Source: CAIOSQ01 sp044359885 | GTDB taxonomy: Bacteria; Pseudomonadota; Alphaproteobacteria; CACIAM-22H2 | Direction of reading: 5' to 3' | DNA: 22,979 nt | Assembly (NCBI GenBank): GCA_044359885.1 | Contig: JBIKLI010000025.1 | Coordinates: 1-22,979, forward strand | Part shown: one piece after another, positions 15,747 through 22,605 of the stretch | Position numbering within the stretch: position 1 is the stretch's first letter | Layout: every line of letters begins with the position of its first letter | Position numbers and translations under genes: made by a program | The notes under the pieces: generated by a model | Seen by the model: the letters and a program-made list of their open reading frames with translations, nothing else | Databases searched by the model: none | What the model was told of the DNA's origin: nothing

Positions 15747-16766
15747 TCAGTTGCCGTAGACGCGCTTGTTCGCTTCGTCGGCGGCGGCGAGCACCTTGTC
15801 GACCGTGTCGCGGCCGGCCTGCGAGGCGATGAAGTCGATCACGGCCTGCTGGGTCTGCTTGCGGAACTGCTCCTTCTCGGAGGGCGAATTGACGTAGACG
15901 CGCACGCCCTTCTTGCGGATCTCGTCGACAGCGCCGATCGCGTCCAGCGCCTTGCGGGCGTTGGCCAGTTCGGAATGCAGCCGGGCGGCTTCCATCATGA
16001 TCTTCTGGTGGTCGGGCGACAGACGCTGGAACACGTTGTCGTTGATCAGGATCAGGTGGAAGCCGTAGATGTGCTCGTTGACGCTCATGAACCGCTGGAC
16101 TTCGAACAGCTTGCCGTCCAGCACCGTGGTGGAAGCGTTCTCCTGGCCGTCGACGACGTTGGTCTTCAGCGCCGGGATCAGCTCGGGCCAGGCGATCGGG
16201 GTCGCCGAGGCGCCCATCGACTGCATGAAGGCGACATAGACCTGGCTCTGCATCGTGCGCATCTTCAGCCCGCGCATGTCTTCGGGCGTCTTCACCTCGC
16301 GCACGTTGTTGGTCAGGTTGCGAAAGCCGTTCTCCGAGAACGCCAGGGTGCGCATGCCGGTCGCCTTGCGCATGTCCTCGACCATCGCGCGGACGGTCGG
16401 CGTGTTGGCGAATTCCCACGCCGCCATCGACGAGCCGAACAGATAGGGGATCTGGAAGGCCTGCATCGGCTTGTGGAAGGAGCCGAGCACGGAATCGTCG
16501 GTCAGCGCCATGTCGAGCGTGCCGTTCTTGACCTGCTCGGTGACCTGCAGCGAGCCGCCCAGCGTGTTCCAGAAGATGCGGATCTCGATGTCGCCACGCG
16601 ACTTGAACTGGGCGTATTGCTGCAGCGCGCGCATGCCGATCGACATGCCGTCGTTCGGGTTCTCGGTGGCGCCGACAGCGAAGCGGAGATTGACCTTGTT
16701 CTGGGCGTCGGCGGTGCCGACGAACGCGAGCGCGGCGACGGCCGCGGCGAGGGCAGTCTTGAGCAT
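15747..16766 (-). CDS. dctP: TRAP transporter substrate-binding protein (DctP family)
   Basis: This 339-residue periplasmic solute receptor has a signal peptide MLKTALAAAVAALAFVGTADA with cleavage after Ala21. Family blocks include VNLRFAVGATENPND (25-39), FWNTLGGSLQVTEQVKNGTL (65-84), ENGFRNLTNN (145-154), PEDMRGLKMRTMQSQVY (161-177) and IAWPELIPALKTNVVDGQEN (191-210). Arg170 in GLKMR is the residue that usually pairs with the ligand's carboxylate, and Arg149 may also contact it, so the ligand is probably an organic acid. ATG 16766 has GAGGAGG 6 nt upstream, an excellent site that suits the high level expected of a binding protein. It is the first gene of its operon, and a palindromic operator candidate lies 71 nt upstream. 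Confidence 0.93.
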   Translation of the reverse strand: MLKTALAAAVAALAFVGTADAQNKVNLRFAVGATENPNDGMSIGMRALQQYAQFKSRGDIEIRIFWNTLGGSLQVTEQVKNGTLDMALTDDSVLGSFHKPMQAFQIPYLFGSSMAAWEFANTPTVRAMVEDMRKATGMRTLAFSENGFRNLTNNVREVKTPEDMRGLKMRTMQSQVYVAFMQSMGASATPIAWPELIPALKTNVVDGQENASTTVLDGKLFEVQRFMSVNEHIYGFHLILINDNVFQRLSPDHQKIMMEAARLHSELANARKALDAIGAVDEIRKKGVRVYVNSPSEKEQFRKQTQQAVIDFIASQAGRDTVDKVLAAADEANKRVYGN

Positions 16767-16833
16767 GGGTTTCCTCCTCTGTGCCCGTTCTGTGTCGCCG
16801 TCCGGGCCGCCGTCCGGCAGCCGCTGCGACGGT

Positions 16834-16849
16834 CAACTTGTCATGATAA
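16834..16849 (-). promoter_or_regulatory. Candidate operator of the GntR/HutC regulator upstream of the TRAP operon
   Basis: Read on the plus strand, CAACTTGTCATGATAA contains the palindrome TTGTCATGATAA (10 of 12 positions self-complementary). It is one of the few AT-rich patches in the intergenic region and shares the string CAACTTGT-Y-ATGA-Y with the site at 21367-21382. Its place upstream of dctP fits a promoter-overlapping operator. Binding by the regulator at 21405-22187 is inferred. Confidence 0.6.
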
Positions 16850-16892
16850 CTTCCCCGCGCCATGCGCCGCCGTCAAGGGCAGCCCGCGGCTT

Positions 16893-16909
16893 TCCCGGGC
16901 CGCCCGGGA
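16893..16909 (-). terminator. Inverted repeat downstream of the dehydrogenase operon (weak candidate)
   Basis: TCCCGGGC and GCCCGGGA are perfect 8-bp arms around one base, so the real stem is at most 7 bp with a 3-nt loop. No T tract follows on the transcribed strand. It lies about 130 bp after the end of the 2-hydroxyacid dehydrogenase gene. Confidence 0.2.
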
Positions 16910-16970
16910 CCGGCGGCCGCCGACCCGGTCGAAGCGGAGGCGGCGGGTCACGGGCGCCGTCGCCGGGACA

Positions 16971-16986
16971 CGCGCCCGGGGGCGCG
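16971..16986 (-). terminator. Second inverted repeat downstream of the dehydrogenase operon (weak candidate)
   Basis: CGCGCCC and GGGCGCG pair perfectly around two bases, about 50 bp past the stop at 17037. There is no T tract. In such GC-rich DNA, short hairpins like this arise easily, so the call is tentative. The rest of the 270 bp gap (16767-17036) holds the operator candidate and no gene that I can see. Confidence 0.25.
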
Positions 16987-17036
16987 GCGGAGCGGGCCGC
17001 GCCACCCCCGGCGTCCCCCGGACGCTGCCCGGCCTC

Positions 17037-18065
17037 TCAGGTCCGGCGGACCAGCTGCTCGCGGTTGACGCAATTGGTGATCGAGCCGGTTTCCAGGTGG
17101 TCGAGCACCGTCTCGATCGTCTTGCGCCGCAGATCGTCGTTCGCCGCCGGGCTGTAGAAGGCGGCGTGCGGGGTGAGGGTGAGCCGCCCCTCCAGCCAGG
17201 CCTCGCGGTCGAGGAAGGCCCGGATCAGCTTGTGGTCGGGATCGGCCGGCTCCTTGGGCAGCACGTCGAGCCCGGCCGCGGCGACCTGACCGCTCTTGAG
17301 CGCGTCGTAGAGCGCGTCGAGATCGACGACCGGACCGCGCGCCGTGTTGATCACGATCAGCCCCGGCTTCGCGGCCGCGAAGGCCTTCGCGCCGAGCAGG
17401 CCGGTCGTCTCGTCGCTCAGCGGCGTGTGGACGCTGACGACGTCGGCGACCTTGAGCAGGTCCTCGAGGCTGCGTGCGCGCTTCAGCCCGGTCGCCAGTT
17501 CGAACCCGCTGGGCTGGTAGGGATCGTAGAACACGACATCCATACCGAAGCCCTGCGCCCGCCGCGCCGCGGCAAGCCCGATGCGGCCGAGCCCGACGAC
17601 GCCGAAAACGGAGGTTCGCAGACGGCGGACCGTCGGGGCCACCGTGTAGGTCCAGTTCTTGCGCGGGTCGCTGCGCAAGGCCTCGTGATAGACGGTGGTC
17701 CCGCGCGTCAGGGCCAGCATCAGGGCGATGGCGTGATCGGCGACTTCGGACGTTCCGTAGTCGGGCACGTTGAAGACCGGGACGCCGCGCGCGCCCCACG
17801 CCGGGCCGTCGATCGTGTCGTAGCCGACGCCGGAGCGCAGCACGCAACGCACCTTCGGGAAGGCCTCGGGCGGCAGCGCGATCTTGAGCACCGCCGAGTA
17901 GCTGATCAGCCCCTCGGCGGCCGCCGCCAGATCGGCCGGGATCTCGGAGGCCTTGCCCCCGGTCGGACGCAGGATGTCGACATGTGCACCGTGCTCGGCC
18001 GCCACGGCGCGTTCGAAGCTGTCGTCGCCGTGCAGGTAGTTGACCAGCAGTAACCGCCGCCCCAT
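17037..18065 (-). CDS. NAD-dependent D-2-hydroxyacid dehydrogenase family protein
   Basis: This 342-residue cytoplasmic oxidoreductase would interconvert a 2-hydroxy acid and a 2-oxo acid. The signature RSGVGYDTIDGPAWGARGVPV (77-97) resembles the CtBP/phosphoglycerate-dehydrogenase branch. The dinucleotide-binding loop is GVVGLGRIG (155-163), and Asp181 (FYDPYQ) at the end of the following strand favours NAD. The catalytic residues are probably Arg243 (NTARGPVVD), Glu272 (VLPKEP) and His300 (LTPHAAFYS). The length is normal. It is third in the operon after the SDR and the E1 fusion, 19 bp after the latter, with GGGAGG 5 nt before ATG 18065. It might make or consume the 2-oxo acid handled by the E1 fusion. 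The substrate is not identifiable. Confidence 0.88.
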   Translation of the reverse strand: MGRRLLLVNYLHGDDSFERAVAAEHGAHVDILRPTGGKASEIPADLAAAAEGLISYSAVLKIALPPEAFPKVRCVLRSGVGYDTIDGPAWGARGVPVFNVPDYGTSEVADHAIALMLALTRGTTVYHEALRSDPRKNWTYTVAPTVRRLRTSVFGVVGLGRIGLAAARRAQGFGMDVVFYDPYQPSGFELATGLKRARSLEDLLKVADVVSVHTPLSDETTGLLGAKAFAAAKPGLIVINTARGPVVDLDALYDALKSGQVAAAGLDVLPKEPADPDHKLIRAFLDREAWLEGRLTLTPHAAFYSPAANDDLRRKTIETVLDHLETGSITNCVNREQLVRRT

Positions 18066-18084
18066 CGCATCCTCCCGTTCCGGC

Positions 18085-20532
18085 TCACTGCACCGAGCCG
18101 ATGGTTTCGCCCATCTTCACGATCTCGCCCGGGCCGCGCAGATGCGGTCCCATCCGCCCGGATGCCGGCGCCTCGATCTCGACCACCGCCTTGTCGGTCT
18201 CGACCTCGACCACCGTCTCCTTGGCCTCGACCGCGTCGCCCGGCTGCTTCAGCCAGCGCACCAGCTTGCCCTCGCTGACCGTCAGGTCGCCGAACGGCAT
18301 CTTGATGGCGGTCCCGGCGACCTGGACCTCGGCCGGCGCCGCCGCCGGCGGGGGCGCCGCGGGCGCCGCCAGCGGGGCGGGGGCGGCGACGGGCGCCGCG
18401 GGCGCCCGCGCCGCGAGATCGATGCCGGCGGCGCGCGGACGCCGGATCGGCAGCGTCTCGCCCGACAGCACGCGCCGCGCGGCCGCGACGATCCGGTCGG
18501 TGTTCACCAGCATCGCGCGTTCCAGCGACGGTGCGAACGGGTGGGAGACGAAGTCGGTGTGCAGCCGCCCGACCGGGCCGTCGAGATGGTCGAAGCAGGC
18601 TTCCTGGATCGACTGGCCGATCTCGGCGCCGACCCCGAACGGCGCCCAGCCTTCGTCGGCGATCAGGCAGCGATGGGTCTTGCGCACGCTCGCCGCGACG
18701 GTGTCGACGTCGAGCGGCTGGATCGTGCGCAGGTCGATGACCTCGCACTCGATCCCTTCCTTGGCGAGCAGGGCGGCGGCCTCGAGCGAGCGATGGACCA
18801 GCTGCCCTGCCGAGACGATGGTCAGGTCGCGACCGGCACGCGCGATCCGCGCGACGCCGAAAGGCACGAAATGCTCGCCCGCCGGCACCGGCCCCTTGGT
18901 CGCGAACAGCGCCTTGGTCTCCAGCATCAGCACCGGATCGCTGGCCCGCAGCGCCGTCTTCATCAGCCCCTTGGCGTCGGCCGGCGTCGAGGGCATGCAG
19001 ACGATCAGCCCGGGGATGTGGGCCCAGGCCGGATGATAGGTCCCGGAATGATGCGGTCCCGCCGAGCGCACAGCCCCGCAGCCCACGCGCACGATCATCG
19101 GCGCCTGCATCCGGCCGTTGGACATGTAGCGCAGCTTCGCGGCCTGCAGCGCGATCTGGCCGGCCGCCTCGAACAGGAAGTCGGCGAACATCAGGTCGGC
19201 GATGCAGCGCACGCCGGTCGCCGAGGCGCCCAGCGCCGCGCCCGTGAAGCCCAGTTCGGAGATCGGCGTGTCGACTAGGCGATGGGCGCCGAATTCCTGC
19301 CACAGGCCCTTGGTGTGGGCGAAGGTGCCGCCGCGTTCGCCCGTACCTTCGCCGAAATAGATGATGTCGCGGTTGCGCCGCATCTCCTCGGCGATGCCGT
19401 CGCGCACGGCGTCGAGCCAGCTGATCTCCGCTCCGCCCGATTTTTCGGCCCCGGGCAGCATCGCCTCGGCCGGGTTGATCTGGTCGGCGAAGACATGGCG
19501 GGCATAGGCATGCGGATCGGGCTCGGGCGACTTGCGCGCGAAGTCGATCGCGCCGGCGACCACCTTGTCGATCTCGGCGTCGATCGCGTCGAGTTCCTTC
19601 GCCTCCACCAGTTCCAGGTCGTCGACGATCTGGGTGCGCAGCCGCTTGATCGGGCAGCGCTCGGCCCACTGGTCGACCTCGGTCTGGGTGCGGTACACGC
19701 CGGTGATCGGATCGCCCTCGTGATGCCCGACCGTGCGGTAGGTCTTGGCCTCGATCAGCGTCGGCCCCTCGCCGCGCCGGGCCCGCTCCGAAGCCTCCTT
19801 CATCGCCCGCCACATCGCGACGACGTCGTTGCCGTCGACGGCGACGCCGGGAATGCCGTAGGCGGCGGCGCGCGTCGCGATCTCCGGGTTGAGCGTGACG
19901 CTGCTGAGCGCCGTCGCCGTCGCGTAGAGGTTGTTCTCGCAGACGAAGATCACCGGCGCGCGCATGAAGCCGGCGAAGTTCAGCGATTCGTGGAACGCCG
20001 CGTGGTTGGTCGCCCCGTCGCCGAAAAAGGCCACGGCCACGTCGCCGGTCTTGCGGTGCTTGGCCGAGATGGCGGCGCCGACGGCCGACGGGATCCCGCC
20101 GCCGACCAGCCCGTTGGTGCCGAACAGGCCAACCGTCGGATCGTAGAGGTGCATCGTGCCGCCGCGTCCGCCGCAGCAGCCGTCGCCCTTGCCGTACAGC
20201 TCGGCCATCAGCACGTTGGGGTCCATGCCCTTGGCCAGCGCGTGGCCATGGCCGCGATGGGTCGATGTCACCCAGTCGGAGCGGCGCAGATGCGCCGAGA
20301 CCCCGACCGCGACCGCTTCCTCGCCGACATAGAGATGCAGGAAGCCAGGCGTCTCGCCGGCGCGGCAGGCGACCTGCGCGGCGAGCTCGAATTTCCGCAG
20401 CAGCTGCATCTCGCGGTAGAACCCGACGAGCTGGTCTCGGTCGAGATCGGCCAGCGCGTCGTTGGGCTTCTGGCGGGCGGCGGGCCGCGCCGCCGGCTTG
20501 GCGGCGGGCTTGCGCTTGAGAGCGACGTTCAT
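18085..20532 (-). CDS. E1-alpha/E1-beta/lipoyl-domain fusion, 2-oxoacid or acetoin dehydrogenase type
   Basis: This 815-residue chain joins parts normally made as separate subunits. Residues 30-335 are an E1-alpha domain: the thiamine-diphosphate motif starts at GDGATNHAAFHESLNFA (171-187) and ends at CENN (198-201), with the TYRTVGHHEGDP loop at 264-275. Residues 370-690 are an E1-beta domain: IIYFGEGTGERGGTF (390-404), DTPISELGFTGAALG (421-435) and HHSGTYHPAWAHIPGL (494-509). An Ala/Pro linker (705-735) leads to a lipoyl domain with VEVETDKAVVEIEAP (775-789), Lys781 being the likely lipoylation site. The N-terminus (6-24) is Lys/Ala/Pro-rich. The enzyme should decarboxylate a 2-oxo acid, or cleave acetoin, on thiamine diphosphate and reductively acylate its own lipoyl group. 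GGAGG lies 8 nt before ATG 20532. No E2 or E3 gene is nearby. Confidence 0.93.
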   Translation of the reverse strand: MNVALKRKPAAKPAARPAARQKPNDALADLDRDQLVGFYREMQLLRKFELAAQVACRAGETPGFLHLYVGEEAVAVGVSAHLRRSDWVTSTHRGHGHALAKGMDPNVLMAELYGKGDGCCGGRGGTMHLYDPTVGLFGTNGLVGGGIPSAVGAAISAKHRKTGDVAVAFFGDGATNHAAFHESLNFAGFMRAPVIFVCENNLYATATALSSVTLNPEIATRAAAYGIPGVAVDGNDVVAMWRAMKEASERARRGEGPTLIEAKTYRTVGHHEGDPITGVYRTQTEVDQWAERCPIKRLRTQIVDDLELVEAKELDAIDAEIDKVVAGAIDFARKSPEPDPHAYARHVFADQINPAEAMLPGAEKSGGAEISWLDAVRDGIAEEMRRNRDIIYFGEGTGERGGTFAHTKGLWQEFGAHRLVDTPISELGFTGAALGASATGVRCIADLMFADFLFEAAGQIALQAAKLRYMSNGRMQAPMIVRVGCGAVRSAGPHHSGTYHPAWAHIPGLIVCMPSTPADAKGLMKTALRASDPVLMLETKALFATKGPVPAGEHFVPFGVARIARAGRDLTIVSAGQLVHRSLEAAALLAKEGIECEVIDLRTIQPLDVDTVAASVRKTHRCLIADEGWAPFGVGAEIGQSIQEACFDHLDGPVGRLHTDFVSHPFAPSLERAMLVNTDRIVAAARRVLSGETLPIRRPRAAGIDLAARAPAAPVAAPAPLAAPAAPPPAAAPAEVQVAGTAIKMPFGDLTVSEGKLVRWLKQPGDAVEAKETVVEVETDKAVVEIEAPASGRMGPHLRGPGEIVKMGETIGSVQ

Positions 20533-20552
20533 GTTCGGTGCCTCCGTCGGGT

Positions 20553-21332
20553 TCACCAATCTCGGGCGTAGCCGGCGGTCCAGCCGCCGTCCACGACCAG
20601 GGTATGGCCGGTCACGTAGGATGCGGCCGGCGAGGCGAGGAAGAGGACGCCGTTGGCGATCTCCTCCGTGCGCGCCGGCCGTCCCATCGGGATATGGGAC
20701 ATCAGGCTGCGATGCAGGTCCTGGACTTCGCTCGAGGGATCCTGGATCCAGCGCTGCCAACCTTCGGTCGCCGTCGAGCCGGGCGCGACAGCGTTGACGC
20801 GGATCCCGTCCTGGGCCAGCTCCAGCGCCATGCTGCGGGTCAGGTTGACGACGCCGGACTTCGCCGCGACATAGGGGCTCTGCAGCCGCATCGGCACGAG
20901 GCCCAGGACCGAGGCGATGTTGACGATCGCCCCGCTGCGCGCGCGGCGCATCGCCGCGGCGACCGCCCGGCTCATCAGGAAGACGCCGGTCAGATCGATC
21001 GCGATCATCTCGTCCCAGGCTTCGACCGGGAACTCGTCGACCGTCTTGCGGTCGGTCGCGCGCACGCCGATCCCGGCGTTGTTGACGAGGATGTCGATCC
21101 GGCCATGGCGGGCGAGGACGTCGTCGACGGCGCGGCCGATCGCCGTCCGGTCGGCGACGTCGAGCGCGATCGCGTCGCCGTCGTTGCCTGCGGTCTCGCG
21201 TGCGCGGTCGAGATCGCGATCGCTGAACACGACAGCGGCACCGCAGTCGCGCAGCCGAAGCGCGCAGGCCTTGCCGATGCCGGTCGCCGCACCGGTCACC
21301 AGCGCAACCTGCCCCCTGAGATCGACCTGCAT
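20553..21332 (-). CDS. Short-chain dehydrogenase/reductase (classical SDR)
   Basis: This 259-residue NAD(P)-dependent oxidoreductase has the nucleotide-binding motif TGAATGIG (13-20), Asp38 after the second strand (VVFSDRDL; an acidic residue here favours NAD), the NNAG motif (84-87), and the catalytic Ser141 (NIASVLG), Tyr154 and Lys158 (YVAAK). The end VTGHTLVVDGGWTAGYARDW is typical. It probably oxidises a hydroxyl of the imported acid or of an intermediate; the substrate is unknown. An in-frame ATG lies upstream at 21392, but ATG 21332 has GGGAGG 4 nt before it and starts the family's usual N-terminus. The longer version would also run across the operator candidate. It is first in the operon, 20 bp ahead of the E1 fusion. 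Confidence 0.92.
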   Translation of the reverse strand: MQVDLRGQVALVTGAATGIGKACALRLRDCGAAVVFSDRDLDRARETAGNDGDAIALDVADRTAIGRAVDDVLARHGRIDILVNNAGIGVRATDRKTVDEFPVEAWDEMIAIDLTGVFLMSRAVAAAMRRARSGAIVNIASVLGLVPMRLQSPYVAAKSGVVNLTRSMALELAQDGIRVNAVAPGSTATEGWQRWIQDPSSEVQDLHRSLMSHIPMGRPARTEEIANGVLFLASPAASYVTGHTLVVDGGWTAGYARDW

Positions 21333-21366
21333 CGTTCCTCCCGCGCCCACGCCATGGGTGGCGGCG

Positions 21367-21382
21367 CAACTTGTTATGACAT
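21367..21382 (-). promoter_or_regulatory. Candidate operator of the GntR/HutC regulator upstream of the SDR operon
   Basis: On the plus strand, CAACTTGTTATGACAT shares 13 of 16 bases with the site at 16834-16849, including the first eight. Its core TTGTTATGACAT is an imperfect palindrome, and GTTATGAC fits the loose GT-N-TA-N-AC pattern of GntR-family operators. It lies in the 72 bp gap between the regulator's stop and the SDR start, 38 nt before the SDR start codon. Confidence 0.6.
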
Positions 21383-21404
21383 CATCCCGCACCAGCCGCG
21401 GGAG

Positions 21405-22187
21405 TCAAGTGTTCCCCCCGACATCGATGCTGTAGGTCAGGCTGAACTCCCGGCCGGGATAGCGCGACAGCGCCACCTCGACCGGCAGGCCCTGGGGGCC
21501 GCGATAGACCAGCCGGGTGCACAGCATGGCGTCGCCGCGTCTGACGCCCAGCTGGGCGACGTCCTCCGCCGTGGCCAATTCGGCCCAGATCGTCCGCTTG
21601 ACGTCGATCAGCTGGATGCCCAGCTCGCGCCGCATCACCCGGAAGACGATCACGTCGTCGAAATCCGACCGCTTGAGGCGGCTGCCGATCGATGGATGGA
21701 AGTAGATGATGGAGCGGGCGTGCAGCGTGCGATCGCGCAGCAGGACGCTGCGCAGGCATTTGAGGTCGGTCCCGGGCGGCACGCCCAGGATCTGCGCCGC
21801 CTCGGGCGCGACTTCGCTGCGCCAGCTCAGGATGCGCAGCCGGATGTCGCTGGCGGCCTCGATCAGCTCCTCGATCGTGTCGATCGTGTCCCCGGACGCG
21901 CCCAGCGGATCGCGCGCGATGACCACCGCGCGCCGCGCACGCTGCGTACGGATGTAGCCGGCGTTCTGCAGCATCTGCATCGACTGACGGATCGTGATCC
22001 GGCTGACGCCGAAGCGCGCGCCGAGGCTGGCCTCGCTGGGCAGCGACGCGCCCAGCGCCCAGGCGCCGTCGGCGATCGCTCGCCGCATGACCTCGTAGAC
22101 GCGGCGATAGAGCGCCGTCTCGCGACCTGCCGGCAGCCCGCGGGGCACGCTGGGGGGGAATTCGCCGCGCCGTCGTTCGGTCGACAT
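21405..22187 (-). CDS. GntR-family transcriptional regulator, HutC subfamily (UTRA domain)
   Basis: This 260-residue regulator has an N-terminal winged-helix domain (about 24-92): LYRRVYEVMRRAIADGAW, SLPSEASLGARFGVSRITIR (48-67) and MLQNAGYIRTQRARRAVV. A UTRA ligand-binding domain (about 110-255) follows, with ILGVPPGTDLKCLRSVLLRD (133-152), RTIWAELATAEDVAQLGV and PVEVALSRYPGREFSLTYSI. Such proteins usually repress neighbouring catabolic genes until a small effector binds. Matching palindromes upstream of the SDR and TRAP operons suggest it controls both, with the imported acid or a product as effector. Although related to HutC and lying near hutU, it is separated from the hut gene by another gene and a 114 bp gap, and I see no matching site before hutU within the window. 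ATG 22187 has GGTGAGG just upstream. Confidence 0.9.
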   Translation of the reverse strand: MSTERRRGEFPPSVPRGLPAGRETALYRRVYEVMRRAIADGAWALGASLPSEASLGARFGVSRITIRQSMQMLQNAGYIRTQRARRAVVIARDPLGASGDTIDTIEELIEAASDIRLRILSWRSEVAPEAAQILGVPPGTDLKCLRSVLLRDRTLHARSIIYFHPSIGSRLKRSDFDDVIVFRVMRRELGIQLIDVKRTIWAELATAEDVAQLGVRRGDAMLCTRLVYRGPQGLPVEVALSRYPGREFSLTYSIDVGGNT

Positions 22188-22301
22188 CGCCTCACCCCGT
22201 CCGCGGCGCCCCGAGGCCAGGTCCTGGCGCGATGCCTCCGGACCCGGCGGCCGCCCCCGTCCCAGCTTGCCCCACGCCCGCTGCCGCGGCCGACGCGAAC
22301 A

Positions 22302-22604
22302 TCAGCGACGCGCCAGCAGGGCGGCGGCGATCTGCGCCCACTCCGCCTCCAGCGCGCCGCGCGCGGCCGGCCGGCCGGCGCGGCGATACCAGTAGCCGGC
22401 GTTCGACAGGTCGCCCTCGACGCGATGCAGATGGGCGTGCACCCAGTCGTGGTCGGGTTCGCCCTCGGCCTGCTGCACCAGGGCATGGGCCGCGTCCCAC
22501 TCGCCCCGGCCGCAATGCCAGAGGGCCAGAACCGGGCGCGACAGGCCCGGCGGCGGCGTCTTCCCGCCCAGCGAGTCCTTCAGCGTCGCGGCGTCGACCG
22601 GCAT
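22302..22604 (-). CDS. Conserved 100-residue protein of unknown function linked to hutU
   Basis: From ATG 22604 this encodes 100 residues. The central part LALWHCGRGEWDAAHALVQQ, then WVHAHLHRVEGDLSNAGYWY and RRAGRP, is a stretch I recognise from uncharacterised proteins of proteobacteria. It looks all-helical and TPR-like: two amphipathic hairpins with the small/large pattern W-x-x-A-H, then G-x-x-x-N-A-x-Y-W-Y. There is no signal peptide, membrane segment or catalytic motif, so it is probably a soluble cytoplasmic protein. The start lies one base after the hutU stop (TGACATG), implying translational coupling. The frame is open upstream to 22673, but that extension lies inside hutU. A link with histidine breakdown is suggested only by position. 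Confidence 0.75.
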   Translation of the reverse strand: MPVDAATLKDSLGGKTPPPGLSRPVLALWHCGRGEWDAAHALVQQAEGEPDHDWVHAHLHRVEGDLSNAGYWYRRAGRPAARGALEAEWAQIAAALLARR

Positions 22605-22605
22605 G

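Noticed and set aside
21333..21392. A longer SDR starting at the ATG at 21392
   Set aside because: The extra 20 residues are not SDR-like, the coding region would cover the palindromic site, and the ATG at 21332 has a far better ribosome site.
21405..22187. The regulator as HutC, the repressor of histidine utilisation genes
   Set aside because: It is of that subfamily and near hutU, but the candidate operators it best explains lie before the TRAP and SDR operons. No similar site is seen in the gap at 22188-22301. A role in hut control cannot be excluded because the hut promoter is outside the window.
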